Shown here: positions 15,803 through 24,476 of the stretch, piece after piece
Position numbering within the stretch: the first letter of the stretch is position 1
Layout: the number at the start of each line of letters is the position of its first letter
Assembly (NCBI GenBank): GCA_943369485.1
Contig: CALRNH020000012.1
Location: 1-64,000 of the forward strand
DNA: 64,000 nt
Source of the DNA: ATX-6F1 sp943369485
GTDB lineage: Bacteria; Cyanobacteriota; Cyanobacteriia; PCC-6307; Cyanobiaceae
Direction of reading: 5' to 3'
The notes under the pieces: model-generated
Told to the model about the DNA's origin: nothing
Seen by the model: only the letters and a program-made list of their open reading frames with translations
Databases searched by the model: none
Made by a program: the position numbers and the translations under genes

Positions 15803-16012
15803 GTGGCCTTGCTCCCCTTGTTCGACCGCACCGAGGATCCGCTGGCCCTCAGTCGCCAGTTCACGATCGCTCTCCACAGCCGCGCCATCGACACCTGCAC
15901 CGATCTCGAGGAGCTCAAGCAGGTGGCCAAAACTCTCCTGGAGGCCTGGCAACTGCAGGCCTCCTTCAGTGCCGCCTACGGCGCCCGCCTGCTGGAGCTC
16001 GAACCCCGGTGA
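15803..16012 (+). CDS. Small conserved-looking hypothetical protein
   Basis: 69 residues starting at GTG 15803; no ATG is available. It is helical and amphipathic (ALSRQFTIALHSRAIDTC, then ELKQVAKTLLEAWQLQ). Its stop overlaps the start of the next gene as GTGA, indicating coupled translation and supporting both small genes. The start is 58 bases from the divergent TM2 gene. I do not recognise the family. Confidence 0.55.
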   Translation: MALLPLFDRTEDPLALSRQFTIALHSRAIDTCTDLEELKQVAKTLLEAWQLQASFSAAYGARLLELEPR

Positions 16013-16449
16013 ACAGCACCGCCGCAACGGGGCCCCACCCCGCCCTACTCACCCGGTTCGGGGGACCGCAGCCCCCCACCTTGTTGGTTCTGCTGCTCGC
16101 CGCCCTGCTCGCGGCACTTCTCGAGCTGGCCCTCGCCGTTCCAGCCTTCGCCCTGGCTCCCGAGCACTACCTCTGTGACGGTGATCCGCTGCTGGCCCAG
16201 GTGGAAAACGGCGCTGTCGATGCCTTGAATCTGCCCAACACCGCGGCCGGCACCTTGCCCGGTGCGGTGGTGCTGCTGCGCTGGCGGGACCAGGTGCTGC
16301 AGCTGCCGCGCACCAACAACGCCGGCGATCCCAGCTACAGCGACGGCCAGTGGTGGTGGAGCCTCGAGGATCCTGAGCATCCGCGCTTCCTGCAGAGCCG
16401 GGGCGTGGTCAGCCGCTTCGCCTGCGAACGCCAGGGAGGCGCGGCCTGA
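16009..16449 (+). CDS. Exported small hypothetical protein
   Basis: 146 residues from GTG 16009. The N terminus carries a long hydrophobic segment (PTLLVLLLAALLAALLELAL) ending AFA, a signal peptide or anchor. The exported part has two widely spaced Cys residues (HYLCDGDP near the start, RFACERQ at the end) that could form a disulfide. This layout resembles MliC-type lysozyme inhibitors (Cys-Asp-Gly start, C-terminal Cys), but the similarity is weak and I do not assign that role. It is translationally coupled to the 69-residue gene upstream. Confidence 0.6.
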   Translation: MNSTAATGPHPALLTRFGGPQPPTLLVLLLAALLAALLELALAVPAFALAPEHYLCDGDPLLAQVENGAVDALNLPNTAAGTLPGAVVLLRWRDQVLQLPRTNNAGDPSYSDGQWWWSLEDPEHPRFLQSRGVVSRFACERQGGAA

Positions 16450-16459
16450 GCGCTCCCGA

Positions 16460-16903
16460 TCACCAGGCCTCGTGATCGGGATCCACCTGCAGCCCCCTGG
16501 CCGATAGAGCCAAGCGGCGGGCAAACAGCAGCAGGGGATAGACCGCCTGGGCCCGCCCAGGGTCCGCCAGCAAGGGCCCGAGCAGCTTCAGCAGCGGCGC
16601 ACTGGGCTGCATCCGAGCGCAGAGCCACTGGATCGCCTCCGCGCCATGGAACAGCTGCTCACCATCAATCAGCACCGCCCCACGGCTGAGGTCGAAGCCC
16701 TGTTGCCGCAGCTCCCGGCGCAGGTCCCGGTCGCTGCGGCCATCGCGGATCACCAGGCCGGGCAGACCACCGCGCAATTCACTGAGCAGGGCGAAGTGAC
16801 GGCAGAAGGGGCAGCCCCCGTCGAACACCAACTGCGGCGCCGGGGAGTCTTGGGCCCCAGGGGCCAGCCTTGATTCCAACCCTGTGGAACGTGCATGGAC
16901 CAT
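16460..16903 (-). CDS. DCC-family thiol-disulfide oxidoreductase (DUF393)
   Basis: 147 residues from ATG 16903; an ATG at 16933 is an alternative. It carries the DCC motif 'LVFDGGCPFCRHFALL', where D-G-x-C-P-x-C holds the redox Cys pair. The usual 'IRDGRS' and 'GAEAIQWL' segments follow. DCC proteins are small thioredoxin-like enzymes with unknown partners. Its stop lies 11 bases from the stop of the convergent exported protein gene. Confidence 0.8.
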   Translation of the reverse strand: MVHARSTGLESRLAPGAQDSPAPQLVFDGGCPFCRHFALLSELRGGLPGLVIRDGRSDRDLRRELRQQGFDLSRGAVLIDGEQLFHGAEAIQWLCARMQPSAPLLKLLGPLLADPGRAQAVYPLLLFARRLALSARGLQVDPDHEAW

Positions 16904-17000
16904 GGCCAGGGCAAGAGAAGCTGCTGGCTCCATCCTGGCGAGCTGAGCAGGTTGAACGTTGCGTCGCGCAGCTTCCCTGGGAATCACTTGCTTGCCGGCC

Positions 17001-17223
17001 ATGGCAGCCCAGGTGGTCTGGTTCAATCGGGATCTGCGGATCCACGACCACGCCCCCTTGCGGGAGGCGGCGCGCCAGGAATCGGTGTTGCCGCTGGAGC
17101 TCGTCGAGCCCGGCCTGTGGGCTGAGAAGGATGCCTCCGGCAACCCATGGGCCTTCTGCGCTGAAAGCCTCCTGGACCTGCGCGAGCAGCTGGCGGGCCT
17201 TGGCCCGGTGCAGGGCGCTCTGA
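17001..17223 (+). pseudogene. Photolyase/cryptochrome remnant (N-terminal fragment)
   Basis: From ATG 17001 the frame reads 'MAAQVVWFNRDLRIHDHAPL' and then LPLELVEPGLW, PWAFCAESLLDLREQLAGLG. This is the Rossmann-like start of a cyanobacterial photolyase/cryptochrome (VVWFxRDLRxxDHxPL). After about 73 residues the similarity ends and the frame runs into unrelated Arg/Pro-rich sequence. The FAD-binding domain, which should add some 400 residues, is absent. The rest of the gene has been deleted. Confidence 0.72.
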
Positions 17224-17461
17224 TCACCCAGGCGCGGCTGCCCCCGAGATCGAGCACCACCGTCAACCGACCCATCGACCCACCCATGGCCCATCGGCAC
17301 TTTCACCGACCCCGGCATGGGCGCGGGGCGGTTCGTGAGCGTGGCGGACGCGGCCGATCTGCCACTGATGCGCACGCACCCCCCTGGGAGGTCGTGGGAT
17401 GCAGCGGAAACGGAACTGCTCCGCTTAGGTTCCGGCCTACGCCTTGACGCCAAGCCCAGCC

Positions 17462-18130
17462 GTGACCCTCACCACCGCCCCGACCCTCACCAGCAGCAGC
17501 TTGCTGGAGGTGTTGCGCCACCGCTACGCCACCAAGGCCTTCGATCCCAGCCGCCGCATCGACGCCGAAACCTGGGCCGCCCTCGAGCAGGCCCTGGTGC
17601 TCACCCCCTCCTCCTACGGGCTGCAGCCCTGGAAGTTCCTGGTGATCACCAACCCCGACCTGCGCGCTGAACTGCGACCGCACTCCTGGAACCAGTCCCA
17701 GATCACCGACGCCTCCCACCTGGTGGTGTTCCTGGCCCAGCGCACGATCCTGGCGTCGGATGTGGAACGGCTGATCAGCGCCACCAGCGCCGCCCGCGGC
17801 GTCCCGGCCGAGTCGCTTGCTCCCTACCGCGACCTGATCCTCAAAGATCTGGTCAACGGCCCGCGCAGCGCCGTGATCAACAACTGGGCGATCAACCAGG
17901 TGTACATCGCCCTGGGCAACTTCCTCACCTGCGCCGCCGTCCTGGGGGTCGACACGACACCGATCGAAGGCTTCTCACCGGCCGATTACGACAGGGTCCT
18001 TGGGCTGGAGGGCAGCCCCTATCACTCCGCCGTGGTGGCGGTCGCCGGTTACCGCAGCGGTGACGACAAGTACGCGGCCCTGGCGAAAGTGCGCTATGCA
18101 GCTAATGAGCTGATTCAGCACCTCGGCTGA
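17462..18130 (+). CDS. Nitroreductase-family NAD(P)H oxidoreductase
   Basis: 222 residues from GTG 17462; a TTG at 17444 would add six. Flavin-binding motifs of NfsB-type nitroreductases are present: 'RHRYATKAFDPSR' near the start (Arg-x-x-x-Lys phosphate contact), 'SSYGLQPWKFLVI' (substrate/FMN loop), 'NNWAINQVYIALGNFL' and 'GVDTTPIEGF'. It is expected to bind FMN as a dimer and reduce nitro- or quinone-type compounds. It lies downstream of the photolyase scar, so its promoter region may be rearranged. Confidence 0.85.
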   Translation: MTLTTAPTLTSSSLLEVLRHRYATKAFDPSRRIDAETWAALEQALVLTPSSYGLQPWKFLVITNPDLRAELRPHSWNQSQITDASHLVVFLAQRTILASDVERLISATSAARGVPAESLAPYRDLILKDLVNGPRSAVINNWAINQVYIALGNFLTCAAVLGVDTTPIEGFSPADYDRVLGLEGSPYHSAVVAVAGYRSGDDKYAALAKVRYAANELIQHLG

Positions 18131-18139
18131 CGCCCCTTG

Positions 18140-18802
18140 ATGGCCCTGCGCCTCCCGCCCTACGACCCCCTGCCGCCCCCGCCGCCCCGCAGCGAAGCCC
18201 TCGTGGAGGTGGCGCTGGCGGAGCTCCAACCCACCCAACTGTGTGTGGGGCTGGCGGAGGTCCGGAGCCGGCGGGAAGACTTCCGAGCTGAAAACCGCGA
18301 TCAACGCCGGGGCTACCTCAAGGAAAAACCCGTGCCCCTGGTGCGCAGCGGCAGCGGAGAGCTGTGGATGGTGGACCGCCACCATCGCCTGCGGGCCCTG
18401 ATCGAGCTGGATCCGGCCGCCAGCACCTTTGGCTACGTGGTGCTGCAACTCCAGGAGAGCAACCGCGTCGACGTGCTTGACGCCCTGCACCAGCGCGGCT
18501 GGCTCTACCTGTTCGATGGCCGGGGCCGTGGGCCCCTGGCGCCGGCCGTGCTGCCGAGTCGGTTGGAGGCGCTGGAGGATGACCCCTATCGCAGCCTGGT
18601 CTGGAAGCTCAAGCGCGAGGGGGTGATTGCCCCGGCCCCGCTGATTCCGTTCCATGAATTCCGTTGGGGGGCCTGGCTGCGCAGCCGACGCCTGCCCCCC
18701 TTCAGCTCCGAGCGCCTCGAACCGGCCCTGCCGGCGGCCCGGGCCCTGGCCCGTTCCAGTTCAGCGGCCCTGCTGGCCGGATGGAAGGGGACTGGGGTCT
18801 GA
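18140..18802 (+). CDS. ParB-like/sulfiredoxin-fold protein
   Basis: 220 residues from ATG 18140. The region 'VALAELQPTQLCVGLAEV', then 'YLKEKPVPLVRSGSGELWMV' and 'DRHHRLRALIEL' matches the ParB-like nuclease-fold domain, with its G-x-x-R-x-x-A replaced by DRHHRLRAL. This belongs to the ParB/Srx-like group in which the domain binds nucleotide. There is no DNA-binding helix-turn-helix and no parA partner, so chromosome segregation is unlikely. Start and stop overlap the zinc-ribbon gene on the other strand by about 40 bases. Confidence 0.7.
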   Translation: MALRLPPYDPLPPPPPRSEALVEVALAELQPTQLCVGLAEVRSRREDFRAENRDQRRGYLKEKPVPLVRSGSGELWMVDRHHRLRALIELDPAASTFGYVVLQLQESNRVDVLDALHQRGWLYLFDGRGRGPLAPAVLPSRLEALEDDPYRSLVWKLKREGVIAPAPLIPFHEFRWGAWLRSRRLPPFSSERLEPALPAARALARSSSAALLAGWKGTGV

Positions 18803-19090
18803 GGGCAGCGGCGAACGGGTCGGCAGCGCCGCCAGCAGCGCCGACAGGCCCACCAGGGCCAGAAGCCAGGCCCAGAAGGGCAACCCCTGGGGAAGCCTCG
18901 GGCCCCTGGGTTGGCGCTGGCCCGGGCCCCGCTGGGCCGCCCTGGCGGCGGACTCCCCCAGCGGGGTGCCGCAACGGCCACAGACCATGCGACCGGCCAG
19001 GCTGCGATCCCGCCGAACCGACCAGCTTCCGCACTTGGGGCAAGACACGCGACCGTCTGCTTTGGCCCCACCAGTCTGAGCGCTTGTCAT
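18761..19090 (-). CDS. Zinc-ribbon, single-helix membrane protein
   Basis: 109 residues. The N-terminal part holds two CxxC pairs ('VSCPKCGSWSV', 'RMVCGRCGTPLG'), a zinc ribbon. A basic linker and one hydrophobic helix 'FWAWLLALVGLSALLAALP' follow near the C terminus. It converges with and overlaps the tail of the ParB-like gene. The function is unknown; a membrane-tethered nucleic-acid or protein contact is plausible. Confidence 0.7.
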   Translation of the reverse strand: MTSAQTGGAKADGRVSCPKCGSWSVRRDRSLAGRMVCGRCGTPLGESAARAAQRGPGQRQPRGPRLPQGLPFWAWLLALVGLSALLAALPTRSPLPSDPSPLPSGQQGR

Positions 19091-19137
19091 GCTGGGGTGA
19101 CGGTGTTGCGCCCAGAGCCACCGCCGTGGACGCCTCC

Positions 19138-19812
19138 ATGGAACGATCCTGGAAACAACCGCCAGCCCACTGGCGCGACAGGGCCGAAGCGGGCCGGGCC
19201 CTGGCAGAGCGGCTCAGGCCATGGCGCGGGCACCCCAACGCGGTGCTGCTCGCCCTGCCCAGGGGGGGCGTGGCGGTGGCGGTGGAGCTGGCACGCACCC
19301 TGGCGTTGCCCCTGGAGACCTGGGCCGTGCGCAAGATCGGCCATCCCTTCAACCCTGAGGTCGCCATCGGCGCGGTGGCCCCCGGCGGGGTGGTGCTCTG
19401 GGACGCGAGCGCCCGGGCGCAGCTGGGCCTCTCCCCCCAGCAGGAGCGAAGGCTCGTGGCGGAGCAACATACGGAGCTGGCACGGCGCCAGCGGATCTTC
19501 GGGGATCCTGAGGCAGTGTCCCTGCGAAACCGCTGCCTGATCGTCGTCGACGATGGGGTGGCAACGGGGATGAGCGCACGAGCGGCGCTGCAATCCCTGG
19601 CCCAGCTGGGGCCGGAGCGGCTGATCCTCGCGGTGCCGGTGATTGATGCAGCGGTGGTGCCGGTGCTGGAGCCCCTCGTCGACGAGGTCGTGGCCCTGGC
19701 CGTCGTACGGGAGCTGCGGTCGGTGGGGGAGCACTTCCGCCGGTTCGAGCAACTCAGCGACAGCGACGTGCAAAGCCTGCTGGCGGGCGCAGGCAGACTT
19801 CAGACACCCTGA
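19138..19812 (+). CDS. Phosphoribosyltransferase-domain protein
   Basis: 224 residues from ATG 19138; GTG 19126 is possible. The PRTase type I fold is shown by 'AVLLALPRGGVAVAVELA' and the PRPP loop 'LIVVDDGVATGMSARAAL' (VVDDGxATG). It lacks a hood typical of a purine PRTase, and resembles the group of uncharacterised PRTases (ComF/hydrolase-linked). The PRPP loop is intact. No partner hydrolase was seen beside it. Confidence 0.8.
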   Translation: MERSWKQPPAHWRDRAEAGRALAERLRPWRGHPNAVLLALPRGGVAVAVELARTLALPLETWAVRKIGHPFNPEVAIGAVAPGGVVLWDASARAQLGLSPQQERRLVAEQHTELARRQRIFGDPEAVSLRNRCLIVVDDGVATGMSARAALQSLAQLGPERLILAVPVIDAAVVPVLEPLVDEVVALAVVRELRSVGEHFRRFEQLSDSDVQSLLAGAGRLQTP

Positions 19813-19824
19813 GGCGTTGCAGCC

Positions 19825-20259
19825 ATGATCCGAGCGTTGCTCAACCTGATCTGGTTCGTGCTCGGAGGGCTGGTGATGGGCCTGGGCTGGTGGCTGGCCG
19901 GCTTGGTGGCGGCACTCACGATCGTGGGCCTCCCCTGGGCCCGGGCCTGCTTCGTGATCGGCAACTTCTCCTTCTTTCCCTTCGGCAAGGAGGCCGTCAG
20001 CCGCCTGGAGGTGACCGGCCGGCGTGACCTGGGCACCGGGCCGCTGGGGTTCATCGGCAACGTGATCTGGTTCCTGGTGGCGGGGTTGTGGCTGGCGATG
20101 GGCCACCTCACCTCTGCCCTGGCCTGCTTCGTGACGATCATCGGCATTCCCTTCGGCTGGCAGCACCTGAAGCTGGCGGTGATCGCCCTGGCTCCGATCG
20201 GCGTCACCGTGGTTCCCGTAGGCGCCGGTGCCCCTGCAGGGGCCCTAACCAGACCGTGA
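19825..20259 (+). CDS. YccF-family inner membrane protein
   Basis: 144 residues with two tandem YccF domains. The family's repeated pattern is 'NLIWFVLGGLVMGLGWWLAG' with 'TIVGLPWARACF', then 'NVIWFLVAGLWLAMGHLTS' with 'TIIGIPFGWQHLKLA'. Four membrane helices are predicted. The function is unknown; the N-x-x-W-F and G-x-P-x-x-x-x-x pairs are conserved. Its 3' end overlaps by 56 bases the convergent CPBP protease gene. Confidence 0.85.
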   Translation: MIRALLNLIWFVLGGLVMGLGWWLAGLVAALTIVGLPWARACFVIGNFSFFPFGKEAVSRLEVTGRRDLGTGPLGFIGNVIWFLVAGLWLAMGHLTSALACFVTIIGIPFGWQHLKLAVIALAPIGVTVVPVGAGAPAGALTRP

Positions 20260-22813
20260 CCGCCAGCCAGTGGATGAGCAGCGGCGGCCAGAGGGAGCCG
20301 CTGAGGTCGTAGGCCACGAGGCAGGCCAACCCCAGCAGGGTGCACTGCACCAGGAAGCGGGGATCGTGGAACACCCCCCTGGCCTCGGGGTACCAGGTGC
20401 GCTCTGCCAGGGGGTGGTAAATCACGAACAGCCCCAGGCTGAGGGCGCCCCAGGCGAGCGTGCCGGGAAGGGCTTCCCCCTCCAGCGGATGGGGCAAGAG
20501 AGCCACACGAAACAGCAGCTCCTCCAGCAGCGCGGGCATCAACAACCAACCAAGGGCCCGGCGCAGCAAGGGCCCCGGCGGTCCCCAGAGCACTTGCTCG
20601 CGAAGGAAACCGGAGCGGTGCCCCAGGGTCAGGGCCAGCAGGGCATAGGGACCCAGGATCACCAGGGTGAGCGCAACGGTCCGCCAGCCGGTGGGCATGA
20701 ACAGGGCATCGGCGATCCGACGCAACAGGGTGGCCACGGGCGGGAGTTGACCCAACAGTCCGGTCGGGGCCAGCGGGGCGAGGCGGTCGTCTGCGCCGGG
20801 GATCAAGTTGGTGCGCAGCACGTGCAGCTGGGCGCCATGGCCCAGAAACACCCGGGCAAGATCGTCGTGGCCGCGGCGAGGCAGAACCGTGCGCCAACTC
20901 AGAAGGGCAACGCGCAGGCCGGTGTTGCGACGGAAGGCGGCGCCCTCGTCGATCCCATCCGACGCCTGATCCACCAGGGCCCCATTGCGCCGCCAGTCGG
21001 CGCGCATCTGACCAAACGGCGTGAGCAGGTCATCAAGGGAACGCGTGAGCCGATCAAGGGCCGCCAAGCGCTCGGGATCGAGGGTTGAACGCTGGTCTGA
21101 GCTAGGGCCAGAGCGGGGGACGGAGGCCAACCGCTCGCGCAGGCGCTCCACGGCAATCGCCAGGGCCTGGCTGGAGTCCTGCACGCAGGAGATCGCGGCG
21201 CCCACCCCGTTGAAGCCGGTGCCGTCACCGCTGCGGTAGCGCGCCATCAGCACTTCGGCCTGCCGTTGCAGTTCCGGCAGCAACGACAACCGCTGAGCGC
21301 CGACGGTGCCCTCAAGGCCAGCCGGTTCATCGAAGAGGTCGAGCTTCACCAGCAGATCGGAGAATGGTCGGGTGCCCAGCCAGCCCCGTCGCAGGTCACC
21401 GCCATAGGCGCTCCAGTCCTGGGTGCCGGCCACGATCCCATCGGGATTGTTGGCATAGATCTGGTGATAGCGCAGGGCGAACTGGGGTTCGCCCGTAAAC
21501 GGGTCGCGCACCACCTCCGCCTCACCGAAGGCGAAGTGACCGGTGACGGTGAAGAACGGCACGGGCTCCGCCTGGCGGCCACCGATGCCCCCAAACGTAT
21601 GGATTACAAGGGCGTGGTCTCCCAGGCTCCAGGGGACCGGAGCCGCCGGCGAGAGCTCCACCCGCGAGAAGGTTCCCCGTTGCAGGTTGGTGGGGGCCCA
21701 GTTGCCGCGCAGCAGGTAACGCCAGCTCAGCGAACGGCCCTGGAGCAGCTGGTCGGCCTTCAGTTGGAACAGGGCCCGGGGACGCAGGGACTGGACGGTG
21801 AACAGCCCCGTGACATCGGGGGATCCGTAGAGGTACCAGCCCTGCTCGCCGATCGGGTTGCGCGCCAGGCCCAGGGGGCTGGACATCCACCGGCCGTAGC
21901 GGTTGGGGGGCTGCTGGGGAATGCGCACGGTCGTGATCGGACCGCTGAACGACCCCTGCTGGCGGTTGTAGTGCTGGACCCGGAAGCGATCGGAGGACGC
22001 CCGGCCCGCGACGGCTGACGCCGGGCCAAGGATCCGCACCAGCGCCTCCCAGCGGCCGGTGGTCTGAATCGGCGGCCGGCCGATGCGAAGGCAGGGAAGA
22101 GCGGCAGCGGCGCTGCCTTCAGCGGCGGAGCCAGCAGCGGCGCTGCCGTCAGCGCTGAGCCGATCGGCAGCCACCAGGGTCACATCCTGCAGTTCCACGG
22201 TCACGTCATCGCGGGGGCGGGCCCCCGCCAGGGACTGCAGCGGTCCCACCCGCCGGCGGCCATCAAGGCGTGCGGGCACGACGTTGCCATCGGCGAGGGC
22301 AGCGCGGGCGGCGGCATCCAGGCGGATGTCGGAGGTGACCGCGCGCACCAGCTGTCGCAGTTGTGGGTCCTGCTGCCAGCCCAGGCGCAGGCGCCGGCCC
22401 AGCAACGACGCCTGCGCCGCTGGGGTCTGCTCCAGTTCGATCCAGACCCAGTCCTGGTCCGGTGCGCCCGGGGCCTGGGCGAGCTCGCGCTCCGTCGGCA
22501 GGATCAAGCGCCCGAGCCAGTCGGCATGGGGCCGATAGAGGGCGGGATCCGGTCGTTGACCCTGGGGGTAGTGGGCGCTCTGGTTGAACGGAGCGCGCTC
22601 GCTCAGGGCATCACTGGAGAGCGGTGAGGGAGCGGCCGGGGTGCCGATTGGTGTGCCGACCTGCGGGGAAGCGGCCACCGACGCCAGGGCTGGGCTGAAC
22701 AGGGCTGCGAGCACCAGGACCAGGGCCAGCGACAACGCCAGCAGGGCCATGGGCCGCCGCTGCCCGATCAACGAGCGAATCGAGGCGCTACGAAGTCCTT
22801 GAGCCACCATCAT
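20204..22813 (-). CDS. CPBP-family (glutamic) intramembrane protease with large exported N domain
   Basis: 869 residues from ATG 22813; GTG 22825 adds four. A helix at about 25-45 anchors the protein. About 600 residues of extracytoplasmic sequence follow, with no domain I can name. Residues about 690-869 are a CPBP intramembrane protease: 'EELLFR' at about 762 (paired catalytic Glu with Arg), 'VIYHP' (His) and 'LLIHWL' (His). These are the active-site residues of Rce1-like proteases. The start overlaps the stop of the aspartyl-protease gene upstream, so both are probably made together. The large N domain may recruit or process exported substrates. Confidence 0.78.
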   Translation of the reverse strand: MMVAQGLRSASIRSLIGQRRPMALLALSLALVLVLAALFSPALASVAASPQVGTPIGTPAAPSPLSSDALSERAPFNQSAHYPQGQRPDPALYRPHADWLGRLILPTERELAQAPGAPDQDWVWIELEQTPAAQASLLGRRLRLGWQQDPQLRQLVRAVTSDIRLDAAARAALADGNVVPARLDGRRRVGPLQSLAGARPRDDVTVELQDVTLVAADRLSADGSAAAGSAAEGSAAAALPCLRIGRPPIQTTGRWEALVRILGPASAVAGRASSDRFRVQHYNRQQGSFSGPITTVRIPQQPPNRYGRWMSSPLGLARNPIGEQGWYLYGSPDVTGLFTVQSLRPRALFQLKADQLLQGRSLSWRYLLRGNWAPTNLQRGTFSRVELSPAAPVPWSLGDHALVIHTFGGIGGRQAEPVPFFTVTGHFAFGEAEVVRDPFTGEPQFALRYHQIYANNPDGIVAGTQDWSAYGGDLRRGWLGTRPFSDLLVKLDLFDEPAGLEGTVGAQRLSLLPELQRQAEVLMARYRSGDGTGFNGVGAAISCVQDSSQALAIAVERLRERLASVPRSGPSSDQRSTLDPERLAALDRLTRSLDDLLTPFGQMRADWRRNGALVDQASDGIDEGAAFRRNTGLRVALLSWRTVLPRRGHDDLARVFLGHGAQLHVLRTNLIPGADDRLAPLAPTGLLGQLPPVATLLRRIADALFMPTGWRTVALTLVILGPYALLALTLGHRSGFLREQVLWGPPGPLLRRALGWLLMPALLEELLFRVALLPHPLEGEALPGTLAWGALSLGLFVIYHPLAERTWYPEARGVFHDPRFLVQCTLLGLACLVAYDLSGSLWPPLLIHWLAVTVWLGPLQGHRRLREPR

Positions 22814-22818
22814 CGTCG

Positions 22819-23742
22819 TCACCACAGGCTCAGCAGGGGCGGCACCCGATCGAGGCGCCAGAGCTGGCGATGGGTGCGCAGCAGCTCCTGGCCGGCGATC
22901 GCCTGGACCTGAAGCTCGGCAAAGATCGAATTCGCTGTGACGATGCCCTCGACGATGTTCTCATCCCCGGCCTTGAGCCCGGCCTCGACCGTGGCCGGAG
23001 CCAAACCAAGACCCAGCCCGACAAAGCGCTGACGCCGCACCTGCTGCTCCCCGCAGAAACCCACCAGCCGGAGCGGCTCACCCGGTCCGGTCGGCCCCAG
23101 ACGCCGGGCCAGGGCGGGGCTGAGGAACAGGCCCTCGGCGCCGGTGTCCGCCAGGGCCGCCACAGGACCGAAGGGGCTGCTGAGCTCGATCAGGGGCACC
23201 CCCCGGGCCCAGCGCAGGGGCAGGGTGCGGCGCGGGGGCATGGGGCCAGATTGGGCCACGGCTCCCTCCCCGAGGCGAAGGCGCTGGCCCACCGGATCGA
23301 TCCAGACCGGGAGGCGCCTCAGCAGCGGCACGCCCAGCACCCCATCGACGCCCGGCGGCAAGGCCCCCAGCGGCATCACCAGGGCCTCGGCCGAGCGCAC
23401 CGTGAGCTGGTCGGCGCCGTCACCGAGGCGCAAGGAAGGCAGGTGCGTCCGCCGGGGGCGCAGTTCAGCGCAACCGCTGCCACCCCCGGCCAGGCCGAAG
23501 CGTGCGGGCGGCACGGGTTCGGAACGGAGCCCCAGGCGCCGGGCCGCCTGAGACGTCAGCATCGAGGAGGAGGCCCCGGTGTCGAGCAGCAGCCGCAGGC
23601 TGCCGCGATCCGTGCGCAGGCTGAGCACCGGCGTATCGCCGCCAGTAGCCCGCTCCAGGGGAACGGTGCTCCCGCCACTGGGAATCCCCCCCGCCAGGGG
23701 ATCACCCTTGAGCTGGAGCAGGGCGGCGCAGACGGCCAGCAT
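22819..23742 (-). CDS. Retropepsin/pepsin-like aspartyl protease
   Basis: 307 residues. Two active-site copies are present: 'LRLLLDTGASSSML' in the N half and 'PVAALADTGAEGLFLS' in the C half. Each has the D-T-G triad followed by hydrophobic residues, so a full bilobal enzyme or tandem clan AA protease is likely. The N terminus is short and hydrophobic (LAVCAALLQL), so secretion is possible but unclear. Its stop codon overlaps the start of the CPBP gene, which makes the pair co-transcribed and possibly co-regulated proteases. Confidence 0.75.
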   Translation of the reverse strand: MLAVCAALLQLKGDPLAGGIPSGGSTVPLERATGGDTPVLSLRTDRGSLRLLLDTGASSSMLTSQAARRLGLRSEPVPPARFGLAGGGSGCAELRPRRTHLPSLRLGDGADQLTVRSAEALVMPLGALPPGVDGVLGVPLLRRLPVWIDPVGQRLRLGEGAVAQSGPMPPRRTLPLRWARGVPLIELSSPFGPVAALADTGAEGLFLSPALARRLGPTGPGEPLRLVGFCGEQQVRRQRFVGLGLGLAPATVEAGLKAGDENIVEGIVTANSIFAELQVQAIAGQELLRTHRQLWRLDRVPPLLSLW

Positions 23743-23806
23743 GGGGGGCCGATCCAGACCGGAGAACCAATCGTAGGGCCGGCCATCGGGTCGTCAGCAT
23801 GGGGAC

Positions 23807-24472
23807 ATGACTCCCAAGCCGTTGTTGCCCCAACACCGACGCTTTCGGGCGGTGGTCCCACGCACTGGGGGAGCGCAACGTTGGCCGCCCAGCCTCCTGG
23901 GGACCCTGCTGGTGCTGGTCCTGCTGGCTGGGGACGGGGGCTGGACGGCGCCAGCAGCCGAGAGCGAACCGGAGATCTGCGTGATCGCCCCGAGAGTGGA
24001 GAGCGACGCCGATGGCCGGGTGGGTGGAACCGTGCCCAGCGCGACTCCCACCCTGGTGGTGGCCGAGCCGCTGAGCGAGCTGCGCATCGAGCGCGACGGA
24101 CGCCTGATCTGGCGGGGCCAGGTGGCGGCCAACGTGCGAGCCGGCACACCGATCGCCTGGCCCCTGGCGCCCCTGAAGCCTGGGGAGCCGGTGATGTTGC
24201 GCCTGCGTCCGAGGGGGGTGGCCGCTGGCCGCTTCGCCTCTGTGCGGCTGCGGGCGGCGGCGGCGCCGGTGTTGCGCTCCCACATCCAGCTGGTGAAGCG
24301 CCTGGGCCGGGATCCCCAGTCCTGGGAGCGCGCGGTGGAGGAGGCGCTTTCCCGCCAGCAGGTGCCCCTGGCCTGGGCGCTGCTGTTCGATCCCCGCGCC
24401 CCGGCGTCAGTGGCGCTGCAGGACTTGCGGGCCGAGCTGCTCAGCCGGGGCTGCGGGCCCGGCGGGGGCTGA
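23807..24472 (+). CDS. Exported hypothetical protein
   Basis: 221 residues. After an Arg-rich start, one hydrophobic segment 'SLLGTLLVLVLLAGDGGW' forms a signal peptide ending near APAA. The mature part resembles a beta-sandwich ('RIERDGRLIWRGQV', 'PGEPVMLRLRPRG') followed by a helical tail with 'WERAVEEALSRQQVPLAW'. I do not recognise a family. It is divergent from the aspartyl protease and lies four bases before the deacetylase start. Confidence 0.6.
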   Translation: MTPKPLLPQHRRFRAVVPRTGGAQRWPPSLLGTLLVLVLLAGDGGWTAPAAESEPEICVIAPRVESDADGRVGGTVPSATPTLVVAEPLSELRIERDGRLIWRGQVAANVRAGTPIAWPLAPLKPGEPVMLRLRPRGVAAGRFASVRLRAAAAPVLRSHIQLVKRLGRDPQSWERAVEEALSRQQVPLAWALLFDPRAPASVALQDLRAELLSRGCGPGGG

Positions 24473-24476
24473 GCTG

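Noticed and set aside
16009..16449. MliC-type lysozyme inhibitor
   Set aside because: Only the Cys spacing and secreted nature agree. The core motif is not convincing.
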